Assembly: GCA_049515175.1 (NCBI GenBank)
Contig: JBEKUI010000208.1
Location: 1 to 8,382 of the forward strand
Direction of reading: 5' to 3'
Source of the DNA: JACQNR01 sp049515175
GTDB taxonomy: Bacteria > Acidobacteriota > Terriglobia > UBA7540
DNA length: 8,382 nucleotides
The notes under the pieces are model-generated. The model did not search any database and was not told the origin of the DNA. It was given only the letters and a program-made list of their open reading frames with translations. Position numbers and translations under genes: made by a program. This document shows positions 1 through 6,978 of the stretch, in pieces. Numbering within the stretch: position 1 is the stretch's first letter; each line of letters opens with the position of its first letter.

Positions 1-2845
1 CGTAAGTCTCGCGTTCGATTTGGGAAGAAGCTGGCAGTACATCCCCCGGGGGTACAGAAAGCCTTTGGCCAGCCTTGAAGGTGAGCCGTAGGTCCTTCTT
101 CCCAAGCAACCGGTTTCCGCGAAACCATCCAGAGATCTTTGTGCGTCCTCGCATTTCAGCGGGCAGCTGAACATTAAACTCTAGGGCATGGCTACCCATA
201 CCGAGATCCGTCGTAAACCAATACCAAAGACCCTCATTGCCCTTTCGGACAGCTACCGCCGCGGGCTTACCGTCCGCGTGGGCTTCGGCCTTCAATCCCT
301 CAGATGTTAGGTGTGTAAGTACATCCTCTTCAGGAGACGCCTTCATGCCGGATGACTTTGCTGCCTTTGTCCAAGGCTCAAGGAGGACTGCAATTCTGGA
401 GTCCTGAAAGTCTGTGGGGACTCCGACAGTCAGAGAGATATTCAAAGACCTTGCAGAACCCTCTTCCCCCCTCACCTGAATTGAAGGAGCTGAATAGGTG
501 GGCTCGCTCTCCCGTGCTCCTTTTTTCCCGAACTGGAGCGTTAAAGTCCCTTGGTTTCCCTCGGATGCCAGGGCAATCTTCTCCCCATCTGCCAGCGCCT
601 TTTCGTAAGCCGAAGCGTGAGGTAGCCGGGCGGTGACCCTCGACCCATCGGGGGCATAGACACTAAAGTGCACTCCACCATTGTCCGAACTTTGAACCGA
701 ATACCGGACTCCTTCAACACGGGCTTCGTCGTCTTTGACAGAGTGCAATTCAACGATGCGTTGCTCGTAGCCATCGAGGTCCATGTCCAGTGTGTCCCTG
801 TAGCGGAGAGTTCCCGGCAGGGCCTCACGAAATGGGTACACCACTTCCACCCTGAAGGACCGGTCCGTGCGCTCGAAACCTGCTTGGTCGTCAAGTCGTA
901 AGGTGACTCTTGCGGGACGCACGAAGGGATTGCGCAGACGGAGAATGGTCTTCTCGGGTGAAAAGTGCAACAAACCGTAAGGCTCACCACGGTTGGGATC
1001 TCCCAGGACGAAGGTGCCGTTGTCGAGGAGCGGATGAGCGTTCCGAACCATATACTGGAGAGAGCGTCCCAGCCCGTCCCATTCCTCAGGTTTGAGCAGT
1101 GCAGGGCTAAGGCTCAGGGTGGCGTGCGTATTGCCCCACCCAACGAAGCTGATGACCGCATCATTCCAATCGTCCAGCGATTCGTGTTCGCCAGCCCAGA
1201 AAGTGAATTTCCCTTTCGCCACGCCACAACCACTCAGGGAGGACATGGGAAACTCCACGCCTTTGACCCTGTAATTCTGGTACAGAATAGAATCGTAGTA
1301 GCTAATGCCGCCCTGGCGCGGCGTGAAAAAGGGCACGGCTTCCAACCACCCGTAGTCGCCCCCACCATAATCTACTGTGTCTGCATAACGGAGCCACCAA
1401 GGACTTAGCCAGGGGCCCGTGGCCAAATCTATGACGGCTTGAGGGTTTGCGGCGTGAACAGCTTTGACTAGGTTGATCACGCTGCCTACGTAGGCTTCCC
1501 GGGAATAGACGCCGACGGGATGGCCATGGTCGGGCTGGTTACAAGCGAAGGGAATTCCGTCCAGCTTGAAGTAGTTTTGACCATATTCCTTGATCAGGCT
1601 CACCATGGTTTCTCGAAGATAGCGGCTATAGTTTCGGCCCGCCAGGCAAAGGTATTCCCCCGTTGAATTGATCTCCATGCCTTGCCGAATACCGGCCCCG
1701 ACCCGGTCTGCCCGCGTCGTCACCGGGGATTTGTGGTAGGGGTATCCGCCCATGGGCCCGAACCAAAGGCTGAGATTGCTGTCCATTTTCGTGAGGACAG
1801 ATCGGAGCTCTTGAAACCCGTTGGGGAAGCGCTCCTTGTCAATCCTCCAGAGTTCCTGAGGGCCGTCCCAGCCATCATCAAGGGTAAAAGAAAACAAGCT
1901 AAGTGAGTACTTTTTCAGCAGCTTCTGTTCGACCTGGGAAAGGACCTCCAGAACGTTCTGCTCATTCATTAGTGTCCCCCGAAGATCATCCCAGGTGTTA
2001 TAGAAAATGTGGAACTGCGGGGGGGCCATGCGGATGCGGTCGACGTACTTCATGAATGCTCGGTGGACGCCTCCCGCCGCCGCAACCCCGATTACAGCGG
2101 GCTCACTTGTGAAGCCCTCGGGGGGAATGTTTATCCCCACGACTGACCCAAGGGTTACATCTGCCCCCTGCGCAGTGTTCATGCTTGACGGGTGTTCGAG
2201 CCCCATGAACAGATCATCAGTGAAGAGCGGTTGCCCGAAACCGCCATGGCTGAAGGTTGCCAGGCCCCACTCGTTCTTTTGTACCCATATTGAATCAATG
2301 AAATAGGTCCCCTTGCCTGCGGTTCTCAGGTGGCTCCACTGCTGGGTGTAATAATCCTCAGGCTTAGGTTCATACACAAGCTTCACTTGGATCCATTGCC
2401 GGGTGTAATAATCCTCAGGCTCAAGTTCATACACAAGCTTCACTTCCACGCCGGTATAGTCCGAAAATGGACTGCGAAGGGCTAGGTGAAAGACCACGCG
2501 TCGACCACCACCCTCAACATCCTCCACCTTCCGATCTACCACACGGAAATCTTTGGAGGTCAAGGTAAACGGGTTCCGGAAGTCTGCGCCCATCTGTTCA
2601 AATGTCAGCTTCAGCTGGAATTCGTCCCCGCTGACGGCATACACTCGGTGCGAGATCTTGTTCCAGAATTGCGTCGTTGCCACCGTACCATCTGTAACCT
2701 GCAGAGTCCTTCCCAGGTAATCATTGCTGAGCACTATGGCGTCAGCACTTTCGTTTACAGTAACAGGTCCACTAGCGAATGCGTGATATGGTGCTAAGAA
2801 GCCTGAAAGAACGACGAGAATCGCAATTCGGTGCACCTTTTTCAT
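1..2845 (-). CDS. Secreted GH36-like (clan GH-D) glycoside hydrolase, alpha-galactosidase-like; 3' end outside window
   Basis: The frame is open from the ATG at 2845 to the left edge: 948 codons, no stop, so the C terminus is missing. A signal peptide is clear: basic start (MKKVHR), hydrophobic core, and an AFA|S cleavage site after about residue 24, so the enzyme is exported. Residues about 25-270 are beta-rich, like the N-terminal beta-sandwich of GH36. The catalytic barrel spans about 278-600: FYNTWDDL (281-288), TLDDGWDG (321-328), RFPNGF, LWFGPMGGY and YFKLDG (425-430). By analogy with the GH36 KxD motif, D429 is the likely nucleophile; D489 in YADTVD may be the acid/base, matching the SDxTD motif. 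SGCG follows at 538. Residues beyond about 620 form further beta-rich segments not recognised. Start choice rests on GAGGAGA 7 nt upstream. Substrate is not determinable; alpha-galactosidase or a related alpha-glycosidase is inferred. It lies 210 bp downstream of the receptor gene on the same strand. Confidence 0.8.
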   Translation of the reverse strand, partial: MKKVHRIAILVVLSGFLAPYHAFASGPVTVNESADAIVLSNDYLGRTLQVTDGTVATTQFWNKISHRVYAVSGDEFQLKLTFEQMGADFRNPFTLTSKDFRVVDRKVEDVEGGGRRVVFHLALRSPFSDYTGVEVKLVYELEPEDYYTRQWIQVKLVYEPKPEDYYTQQWSHLRTAGKGTYFIDSIWVQKNEWGLATFSHGGFGQPLFTDDLFMGLEHPSSMNTAQGADVTLGSVVGINIPPEGFTSEPAVIGVAAAGGVHRAFMKYVDRIRMAPPQFHIFYNTWDDLRGTLMNEQNVLEVLSQVEQKLLKKYSLSLFSFTLDDGWDGPQELWRIDKERFPNGFQELRSVLTKMDSNLSLWFGPMGGYPYHKSPVTTRADRVGAGIRQGMEINSTGEYLCLAGRNYSRYLRETMVSLIKEYGQNYFKLDGIPFACNQPDHGHPVGVYSREAYVGSVINLVKAVHAANPQAVIDLATGPWLSPWWLRYADTVDYGGGDYGWLEAVPFFTPRQGGISYYDSILYQNYRVKGVEFPMSSLSGCGVAKGKFTFWAGEHESLDDWNDAVISFVGWGNTHATLSLSPALLKPEEWDGLGRSLQYMVRNAHPLLDNGTFVLGDPNRGEPYGLLHFSPEKTILRLRNPFVRPARVTLRLDDQAGFERTDRSFRVEVVYPFREALPGTLRYRDTLDMDLDGYEQRIVELHSVKDDEARVEGVRYSVQSSDNGGVHFSVYAPDGSRVTARLPHASAYEKALADGEKIALASEGNQGTLTLQFGKKGARESEPTYSAPSIQVRGEEGSARSLNISLTVGVPTDFQDSRIAVLLEPWTKAAKSSGMKASPEEDVLTHLTSEGLKAEAHADGKPAAVAVRKGNEGLWYWFTTDLGMGSHALEFNVQLPAEMRGRTKISGWFRGNRLLGKKDLRLTFKAGQRLSVPPGDVLPASSQIERETY
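2330..2443 (-). repeat. In-frame 57-bp tandem duplication (2 copies) inside the glycosidase gene
   Basis: Copy 1 is 2387-2443 and copy 2 is 2330-2386. They differ at 6 of 57 positions when aligned by eye. They encode VKLVYELEPEDYYTRQWIQ (residues 135-153) and VKLVYEPKPEDYYTQQWSH (154-172). The unit is exactly 19 codons, so the frame is kept. The repeated element looks like one beta-strand pair of the N-terminal sandwich domain. The near identity suggests a recent duplication or continuing gene conversion. Confidence 0.92.
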
Positions 2846-2852
2846 CCGGTGA

Positions 2853-2859
2853 TCTCCTC
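2853..2859 (-). promoter_or_regulatory. Shine-Dalgarno of the glycosidase gene
   Basis: GAGGAGA on the minus strand, 7 nt before the ATG at 2845. It supports this ATG, which is also followed directly by a signal peptide. No convincing sigma70 promoter was found between here and the receptor stop codon. Confidence 0.75.
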
Positions 2860-2973
2860 GGTCAAGATGAAGGATTTAACTCGCGAGGGTCTGCGTCCAG
2901 GTCATAAGTTGCTACCCAGACTTGGGTCTCCGTTGTAGGCCGAATCCGGGGTCCGCATCAAAAAGGGGACACC

Positions 2974-3002
2974 TGGCGCTCCCCGCAAAGGTGAGAGCGC
3001 CA
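2974..3002 (-). terminator. Candidate hairpin downstream of the receptor gene (weak terminator or processing site)
   Basis: TGGCGCTC (2974-2981) pairs perfectly with GAGCGCCA (2995-3002) around a 13-nt loop. On the minus strand the stem is followed by GGTGTCCCC and then TTTTT. The T-run starts 9 nt after the stem rather than directly after it, and a competing CACCT/AGGTG pairing overlaps it. A classic intrinsic terminator is therefore uncertain. Read-through into the glycosidase gene is quite possible. Confidence 0.35.
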
Positions 3003-3055
3003 CCGCGTAGCGGAAACTAGTGTCGTTAACGAAGTATGCGTCACACGCAACTAGG

Positions 3056-6000
3056 TCAGAAAAGGAGTTTCATGCCGAACTGGATGTTTCGGGGCGCACT
3101 AATAGCACCATTCCACATCCCGAAGCCCGGGCTAGACGTATCATTGGTGAAAGCGCCGGCACCATAACATTGAGACTGGCAAGCGAAGATGTGCCAGTTC
3201 CAAACGTTAAAGAATTCGGCCCGAAATTGCATGGTCACTCTCTCGGTGATCGACGTGTTTTTGGTCAAACCGAAATCCTGGTTGTGGTAGCCGAATCCTC
3301 GGAGGTTGGACATGCGAGGACCTTGCCCAAAGTAGAAGTTAAACCCATTCGGATCTTCGAAGGCTGCGTTGTTGAACAACGGTTTGCTAGCATCAAAGTG
3401 GCCTTTGTCCTGGGCCCAGGGGTTAGCTCCCGGTAGGAGCGCCGGAATACAGCCCGCTGCGAACTGTCCAGGCACGTTGCAGTTGCTGGACCGGAAGAAG
3501 AGCGGTGGGGGTGAGGATGCACGGAAAATCCCGGTAAGCTGCCAGCCCCCTACTAGTAGCTTCTCGACCGCACCTCCCCTGTTCAAGAACTGATGCCCCT
3601 TGCCGAAAGGCAGCTGGTAGACGAAGGAAAGTGCGAGCACCTGCGGCACGTCGTCCTCTGACAGACCCTTGTTGCGCGATCGCTCGTAGGGAGAGATTAC
3701 GCCAGAAGCTCCGCCCCACGTTGGTGCGCTAGTCTGCACGCTATCCGAATTGGTCAGCAGTTTGGATATCGTATAGGAAGCGAGGATCCAGATGCCCTGC
3801 GAGAAGCGCTTTTCTGCCTTCAACTGGAAAGAGTGATAGGTGGAGCTGCCAGCGTTCTCGTTTAGCCCATAGAGAGAGCTGCAGTACTGGGGGTAGGGCA
3901 AGAGCGCCTGGGCAACCGTTGGCGCGCAACCAGTCATTTGGTCGACCCAGCCGGGGTAAGGAACTGGGACGCCGTCAAGGCTGGTTTGGCCAGGTTGAAA
4001 CTCGTCATAAAGCTGCTGCCCCATCGAGAGGAGGCTCGGATTCAATGCGTTCAGCGGCGCGACCGAAGAAAGAAGCCGAGTCCCTTTATTCCCCACGTAA
4101 GCAGTATCGATGTAGAAGTCGGTAGTGAATTGGTGTTCGACGGTCAGATTCCATTGCTGCGCGTATGGGAGACGGTTTGCGTCAAACGGCCTATAGCTGA
4201 TGCTGCCTAGGCCATTGTCGGCGCCGGGGTCGATAAATGGTGGATGCGGGAAGTTCTGCGGGAATCCTTCGCTTAGGATCATCGCGGGTGCGAGTCCGGC
4301 GGTTGGGGCCGAGAACGATGCTGTGGTATTGAAGCCGTCCCAAGACTCCCCACCGCCCCATCCCGGGTAGTACGCATTACCATAGAAGACCCCGTAGCCG
4401 GCCCGCACGACGGATTTAGGGGTCAAGCTGTAAGCAAACCCCACGCGCGGGGAGAAACCACGATACCAAGTCTCTTCCGGGTGCCGTCGGCCGAAGCTCG
4501 CCGCTCCCCACTTGACTCCTGCAAAGGCGAGTCGGCCCGGCCGGTTGCCAGCACTGGGGTTCACCCCCACGGGGTCTAAGAAAGAAAGATTGTCGAGCTT
4601 ATCATGGGCTGGAGTGAACACATCCCAGCGGACGCCGTAGTTGATGCTCAGTTTGGGTGTTATCTTCCAGGTATCTCCAGTGTGCGCGCTCCATGCATTC
4701 TGTCGAGGATAGTAGGTGGCAACGGTTTGGAAAGCCGCGCTGGCGCTATCGACTTGTTCGAGCAAGAAGCTGGCGATAGAGTTGCCACTGTTGATACCGA
4801 GCAAGCCCGTTTGGCTTGGTCCAAAGTTGAAGGTTCCGGATTCATTCAAGTAAGTAACCTCATCGCGCATGAGCCTGCGCATTTCGCCACCGAATTTAAG
4901 AGTATGCTTGCCGCGCACCCAAGTCAGCAAGTTGTTGACGGTGTATACTGGTTTAGCATCCTTATCGTCATAATTACAGCCGAAGGCTTGGAAATCCTGG
5001 AAGGTAAGTACCGGCGTCTCCTTGTGCGCCCCCACACCTGCGATTTGGGGCATCGTACTAGCATAAGGGGTGCTTACGCAGTCTGAGCGACCGTTGTTGA
5101 CGTTGTACCCGAAGGTAGTATGGTTCAAGATTGTCGGGCTGAATGTATGGTCCCAATTCAATCGATCCATGTATCCATGGCCCCAGGCGACCTTATTCTC
5201 GGTAGCGAGCATAGCCGGTAGTAGGGAGACTGTGTGATTACCGTTACCGCGATAATGGACTACTGCGCTGATATGATCCTTGTCGCCGAAGTAATGATCC
5301 ACTCGTAGGTCCAGTAAACTGGAATCAGCAAACGAGGTAGTGCGGACGGGAACAGGCACGACATAGTTATTTAAAGGCCCCGGATAAGTTGGGTTGGGGA
5401 GAAATTTGAGCCACTGCTGAGCCATGGAGTTCTGAAGACGTGGGTCGGAGGGACAGATTACATTCGGCGTGTTCCCGTCGCACCCCATAAATTGGTCCCG
5501 TAGGTAGGGGAGATTATTCGGTCCGACAGAGACATTAGGGTCGTATGTGGGGTTAGGTCGTATGGTTGCTGGATCGTAGACGGGAATAAGCCCATCTGTG
5601 CCTACCCAGTCACTGAAATCGCCTTGCCTCTCTTTAATTGAGGGGATACTGATGATCGGACTAATTGTGCCTCCCCGAATATGAAAGATCTCGTAGCTAG
5701 CGAAAAAGTATGTCTTCTTGCGGCCTGTCCAGGCTAGCGGCAGCTTGACCGGCCCACCAATTGTCCCGCCGAAGTCATTCTCGATGTCTTTGGGCACTTG
5801 GGGAGCACCGTATGAACGGGCATTGAGTCGAGTGTTGCGGAGAAACTCGTACAGGCTACCCCTAAAGTTCGTCGTACCGGACTTCGTCACCGCCGTGATC
5901 ACACTGGAAGTTGTGTTGCCGTATTGGGGTTCGTAGTTCGAAGTCAGGAGACTGATTTCGCTGATAGCGTCAGGAGACAAGGGATGGTCCGTATAAGCTT

Positions 6001-6625
6001 CTGTCATGCCGCTTTGACTGTTCATGCCGTCCACCGCCGTCGCGCCGTCAACGACCGCTTCGTCACTCGACTGCATACCGCCGTTGACGCGGGCATCGTA
6101 TGCACTGTTACCGGCTCCCGTACTCACGCCCGGCATCATAACGGCAAATTGGGCTGCGGAACGAATGGCACCCGAAATAAGCAGAGGAAGGTCCCGTATA
6201 GAATCCGGACTGATGCCTTGTTCTAGCTGCGCGTTCTCGAAATTGAGTGGGGAGGCATTAGCCGATACCTCGACAGTCTGCGTAGTCGGCCCGAGCTCGA
6301 GCTTCACGTCCAACCTAATGGACTCATTGATTCTCACCAGGATTCCTCTCTGCACGAATTCCCGGAAGCCTGATGCCTGAGCGGTCAGCTCGTAAGGGCC
6401 CGATGTCAAGTTGGGAAACGAAAAGAGACCATCTTGACCGCTAGTGGCTCTTCCCACAGCCCCACTCCCCACGGCCCTAAGCGTTAGTTGAACATTGGGG
6501 ATCACTGCTCCCGACGGGTCCAAAACCATACCGCTAATAGAGGCGTTGAAACTTTGCGGCCTCAAGTAAGCAGAAACAGCAAAGAACAAGAGGGGCAAAA
6601 GCGTCCTGACACGTAACCGGGCCAT
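3056..6625 (-). CDS. Oar-like TonB-dependent outer-membrane receptor with N-terminal carboxypeptidase-regulatory-like domain
   Basis: The protein has 1189 residues, a normal length for this family. Residues 1-24 look like a signal peptide (basic MARLRVR, then a hydrophobic run). A carboxypeptidase-regulatory-like Ig fold covers about 27-120: SGMVLDPSGAVIPNV, then GLFSFPNLTSGPYEL, then FREFVQRGI. A plug-like region follows (about 125-255, with VNGGMQSSDEAVVDG), then the barrel opening GSLYEFLRNTRLNAR (257-271) and DFGGTIGGPV (284-293). The C terminus is FGMKLLF, with the terminal Phe expected of outer-membrane barrels, and is preceded by RAEFFNVWNWH. No TonB box is obvious, as often in this class. 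Ten cysteines fall in five neighbouring pairs, all in the barrel. Likely role: import of oligosaccharides or binding of polymers. The paired glycosidase gene suggests a glycan product, but the ligand is unknown. The start is fixed by AAGGAGG 5 nt upstream. Confidence 0.88.
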   Translation of the reverse strand: MARLRVRTLLPLLFFAVSAYLRPQSFNASISGMVLDPSGAVIPNVQLTLRAVGSGAVGRATSGQDGLFSFPNLTSGPYELTAQASGFREFVQRGILVRINESIRLDVKLELGPTTQTVEVSANASPLNFENAQLEQGISPDSIRDLPLLISGAIRSAAQFAVMMPGVSTGAGNSAYDARVNGGMQSSDEAVVDGATAVDGMNSQSGMTEAYTDHPLSPDAISEISLLTSNYEPQYGNTTSSVITAVTKSGTTNFRGSLYEFLRNTRLNARSYGAPQVPKDIENDFGGTIGGPVKLPLAWTGRKKTYFFASYEIFHIRGGTISPIISIPSIKERQGDFSDWVGTDGLIPVYDPATIRPNPTYDPNVSVGPNNLPYLRDQFMGCDGNTPNVICPSDPRLQNSMAQQWLKFLPNPTYPGPLNNYVVPVPVRTTSFADSSLLDLRVDHYFGDKDHISAVVHYRGNGNHTVSLLPAMLATENKVAWGHGYMDRLNWDHTFSPTILNHTTFGYNVNNGRSDCVSTPYASTMPQIAGVGAHKETPVLTFQDFQAFGCNYDDKDAKPVYTVNNLLTWVRGKHTLKFGGEMRRLMRDEVTYLNESGTFNFGPSQTGLLGINSGNSIASFLLEQVDSASAAFQTVATYYPRQNAWSAHTGDTWKITPKLSINYGVRWDVFTPAHDKLDNLSFLDPVGVNPSAGNRPGRLAFAGVKWGAASFGRRHPEETWYRGFSPRVGFAYSLTPKSVVRAGYGVFYGNAYYPGWGGGESWDGFNTTASFSAPTAGLAPAMILSEGFPQNFPHPPFIDPGADNGLGSISYRPFDANRLPYAQQWNLTVEHQFTTDFYIDTAYVGNKGTRLLSSVAPLNALNPSLLSMGQQLYDEFQPGQTSLDGVPVPYPGWVDQMTGCAPTVAQALLPYPQYCSSLYGLNENAGSSTYHSFQLKAEKRFSQGIWILASYTISKLLTNSDSVQTSAPTWGGASGVISPYERSRNKGLSEDDVPQVLALSFVYQLPFGKGHQFLNRGGAVEKLLVGGWQLTGIFRASSPPPLFFRSSNCNVPGQFAAGCIPALLPGANPWAQDKGHFDASKPLFNNAAFEDPNGFNFYFGQGPRMSNLRGFGYHNQDFGLTKNTSITERVTMQFRAEFFNVWNWHIFACQSQCYGAGAFTNDTSSPGFGMWNGAISAPRNIQFGMKLLF

Positions 6626-6630
6626 AGCGG

Positions 6631-6637
6631 CCTCCTT
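6631..6637 (-). promoter_or_regulatory. Strong Shine-Dalgarno of the receptor gene, behind an A8 tract
   Basis: The minus strand reads eight A residues (6643-6636) then GGAGG (6635-6631), followed by 5 nt to the ATG at 6625. AAGGAGG is close to the full anti-SD complement. The A-rich lead-in is a favourable ribosome docking site, and it is also a homopolymer that could change length. Confidence 0.8.
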
Positions 6638-6651
6638 TTTTTTGAAGCTGA

Positions 6652-6674
6652 AGCACGGTGCCTGCCCCCGTGCT
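6652..6674 (-). promoter_or_regulatory. Hairpin in the 5'UTR of the receptor gene
   Basis: AGCACGG (6652-6658) and CCGTGCT (6668-6674) form a perfect 7-bp stem with a 9-nt loop. It ends 14 nt before the Shine-Dalgarno and lies inside the predicted leader (about 130 nt). No T-run follows on the minus strand, so it is not an intrinsic terminator. It may affect mRNA stability or translation. This role is inference. Confidence 0.5.
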
Positions 6675-6761
6675 CGGAATGCGAGCGACGTAGTTGGTTC
6701 CTTGCGACCGGCTTAACATCAAACCCGCCCTCGACGGATACGCTACCTGTTACGAGCACCT

Positions 6762-6790
6762 TCTTTATTCTTCTTTTTGTTCCATGTCAA
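6762..6790 (-). promoter_or_regulatory. Sigma70-like promoter of the receptor gene
   Basis: A perfect -35 box TTGACA (6790-6785) is followed by a 17-bp spacer and TAAAGA (6767-6762), a -10 matching 3 of 6 consensus bases. Spacing is optimal. The predicted start of transcription is near 6755, giving a leader of about 130 nt. The weak -10 with an excellent -35 would fit a promoter that uses an activator. Confidence 0.55.
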
Positions 6791-6805
6791 GGGAAAAATC
6801 CGTTT

Positions 6806-6825
6806 CACTTTCTTCTGAAAAAGTG
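6806..6825. promoter_or_regulatory. Candidate regulator binding palindrome upstream of the receptor promoter
   Basis: CACTTT (6806-6811), 8 nt, then AAAGTG (6820-6825) form a perfect 20-bp inverted repeat. Its centre is about 60 bp upstream of the predicted transcription start, a classic position for a class I activator. A second inverted repeat TTCTTCT/AGAAGAA (6810-6816 and 6839-6845) overlaps it. The function is inferred only from geometry. Confidence 0.4.
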
Positions 6826-6945
6826 GCGCAATCCTCGTAGAAGAAGCTCCCAGGAAAGTTGTGCGCAAGGAGGGCGAAGAAGCGCGTGGTCTAATGTGCA
6901 GTCAGCGCGATCTTGTGCATACCAATACTTCCGACCACCGGTGCG

Positions 6946-6970
6946 TGTCAACGACTTTGAGACACTCCGG
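6946..6970. repeat. Putative terminal inverted repeat of the IS3 element (inner partner not visible)
   Basis: The sequence starts TGTCAACGACTTTGAGACAC and continues TCCGG. It lies immediately outside the orfB stop codon. It also contains the small inverted repeat GTGTC/GACAC (6945-6949 and 6961-6965). It cannot be confirmed without the other end of the element. Confidence 0.4.
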
Positions 6971-6978
6971 GATGGAGT

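Larger units (their letters stand above)
2846..3055. other. Intergenic region between receptor and glycosidase genes, rich in small palindromes
   Basis: These 210 bp hold no gene. Short inverted repeats include ACCCA-gact-TGGGT (2914-2927), an 8-bp stem (2974-3002), CCGC-gta-GCGG (3003-3013), the perfect palindrome TCGTTAACGA (3023-3032) and TGCGT-cac-ACGCA (3037-3049). The last four are packed into 76 bp just after the receptor stop codon. They may be transcript-processing or termination structures, or the remnant of a small repeat element. Whether the two genes share a transcript cannot be decided from sequence. Confidence 0.6.
6626..6945. other. Non-coding region between the IS end and the receptor gene
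   Basis: These 320 bp contain the promoter, the palindrome, the leader hairpin and the Shine-Dalgarno listed separately. Short open frames here have no recognisable protein pattern. Positions 6846-6945, next to the IS, show nothing identifiable. Confidence 0.6.

Noticed and set aside
541..1408. Several short open frames on both strands
   Set aside because: All are shadows of the glycosidase reading frame, which was checked codon by codon and is open with sensible GH36-like motifs throughout.
2330..2443. Possible CRISPR or multi-copy repeat array
   Set aside because: Only two directly adjacent copies without spacers, in frame within a gene; this is a tandem duplication.
3020..3436. Plus-strand open frame of 138 codons
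   Set aside because: It lies antisense to the 3' end of the receptor gene, has no recognisable domain, and no ribosome site; the minus strand has clear family motifs.
4604..5086. Plus-strand open frame of 160 codons
   Set aside because: Antisense to the receptor barrel region; its composition reflects the opposite strand and no domain is visible.
6652..6674. Intrinsic terminator upstream of the receptor gene
   Set aside because: The stem is followed by an A-run, not a T-run, on the transcribed strand, and the T-run on the other strand precedes the stem.
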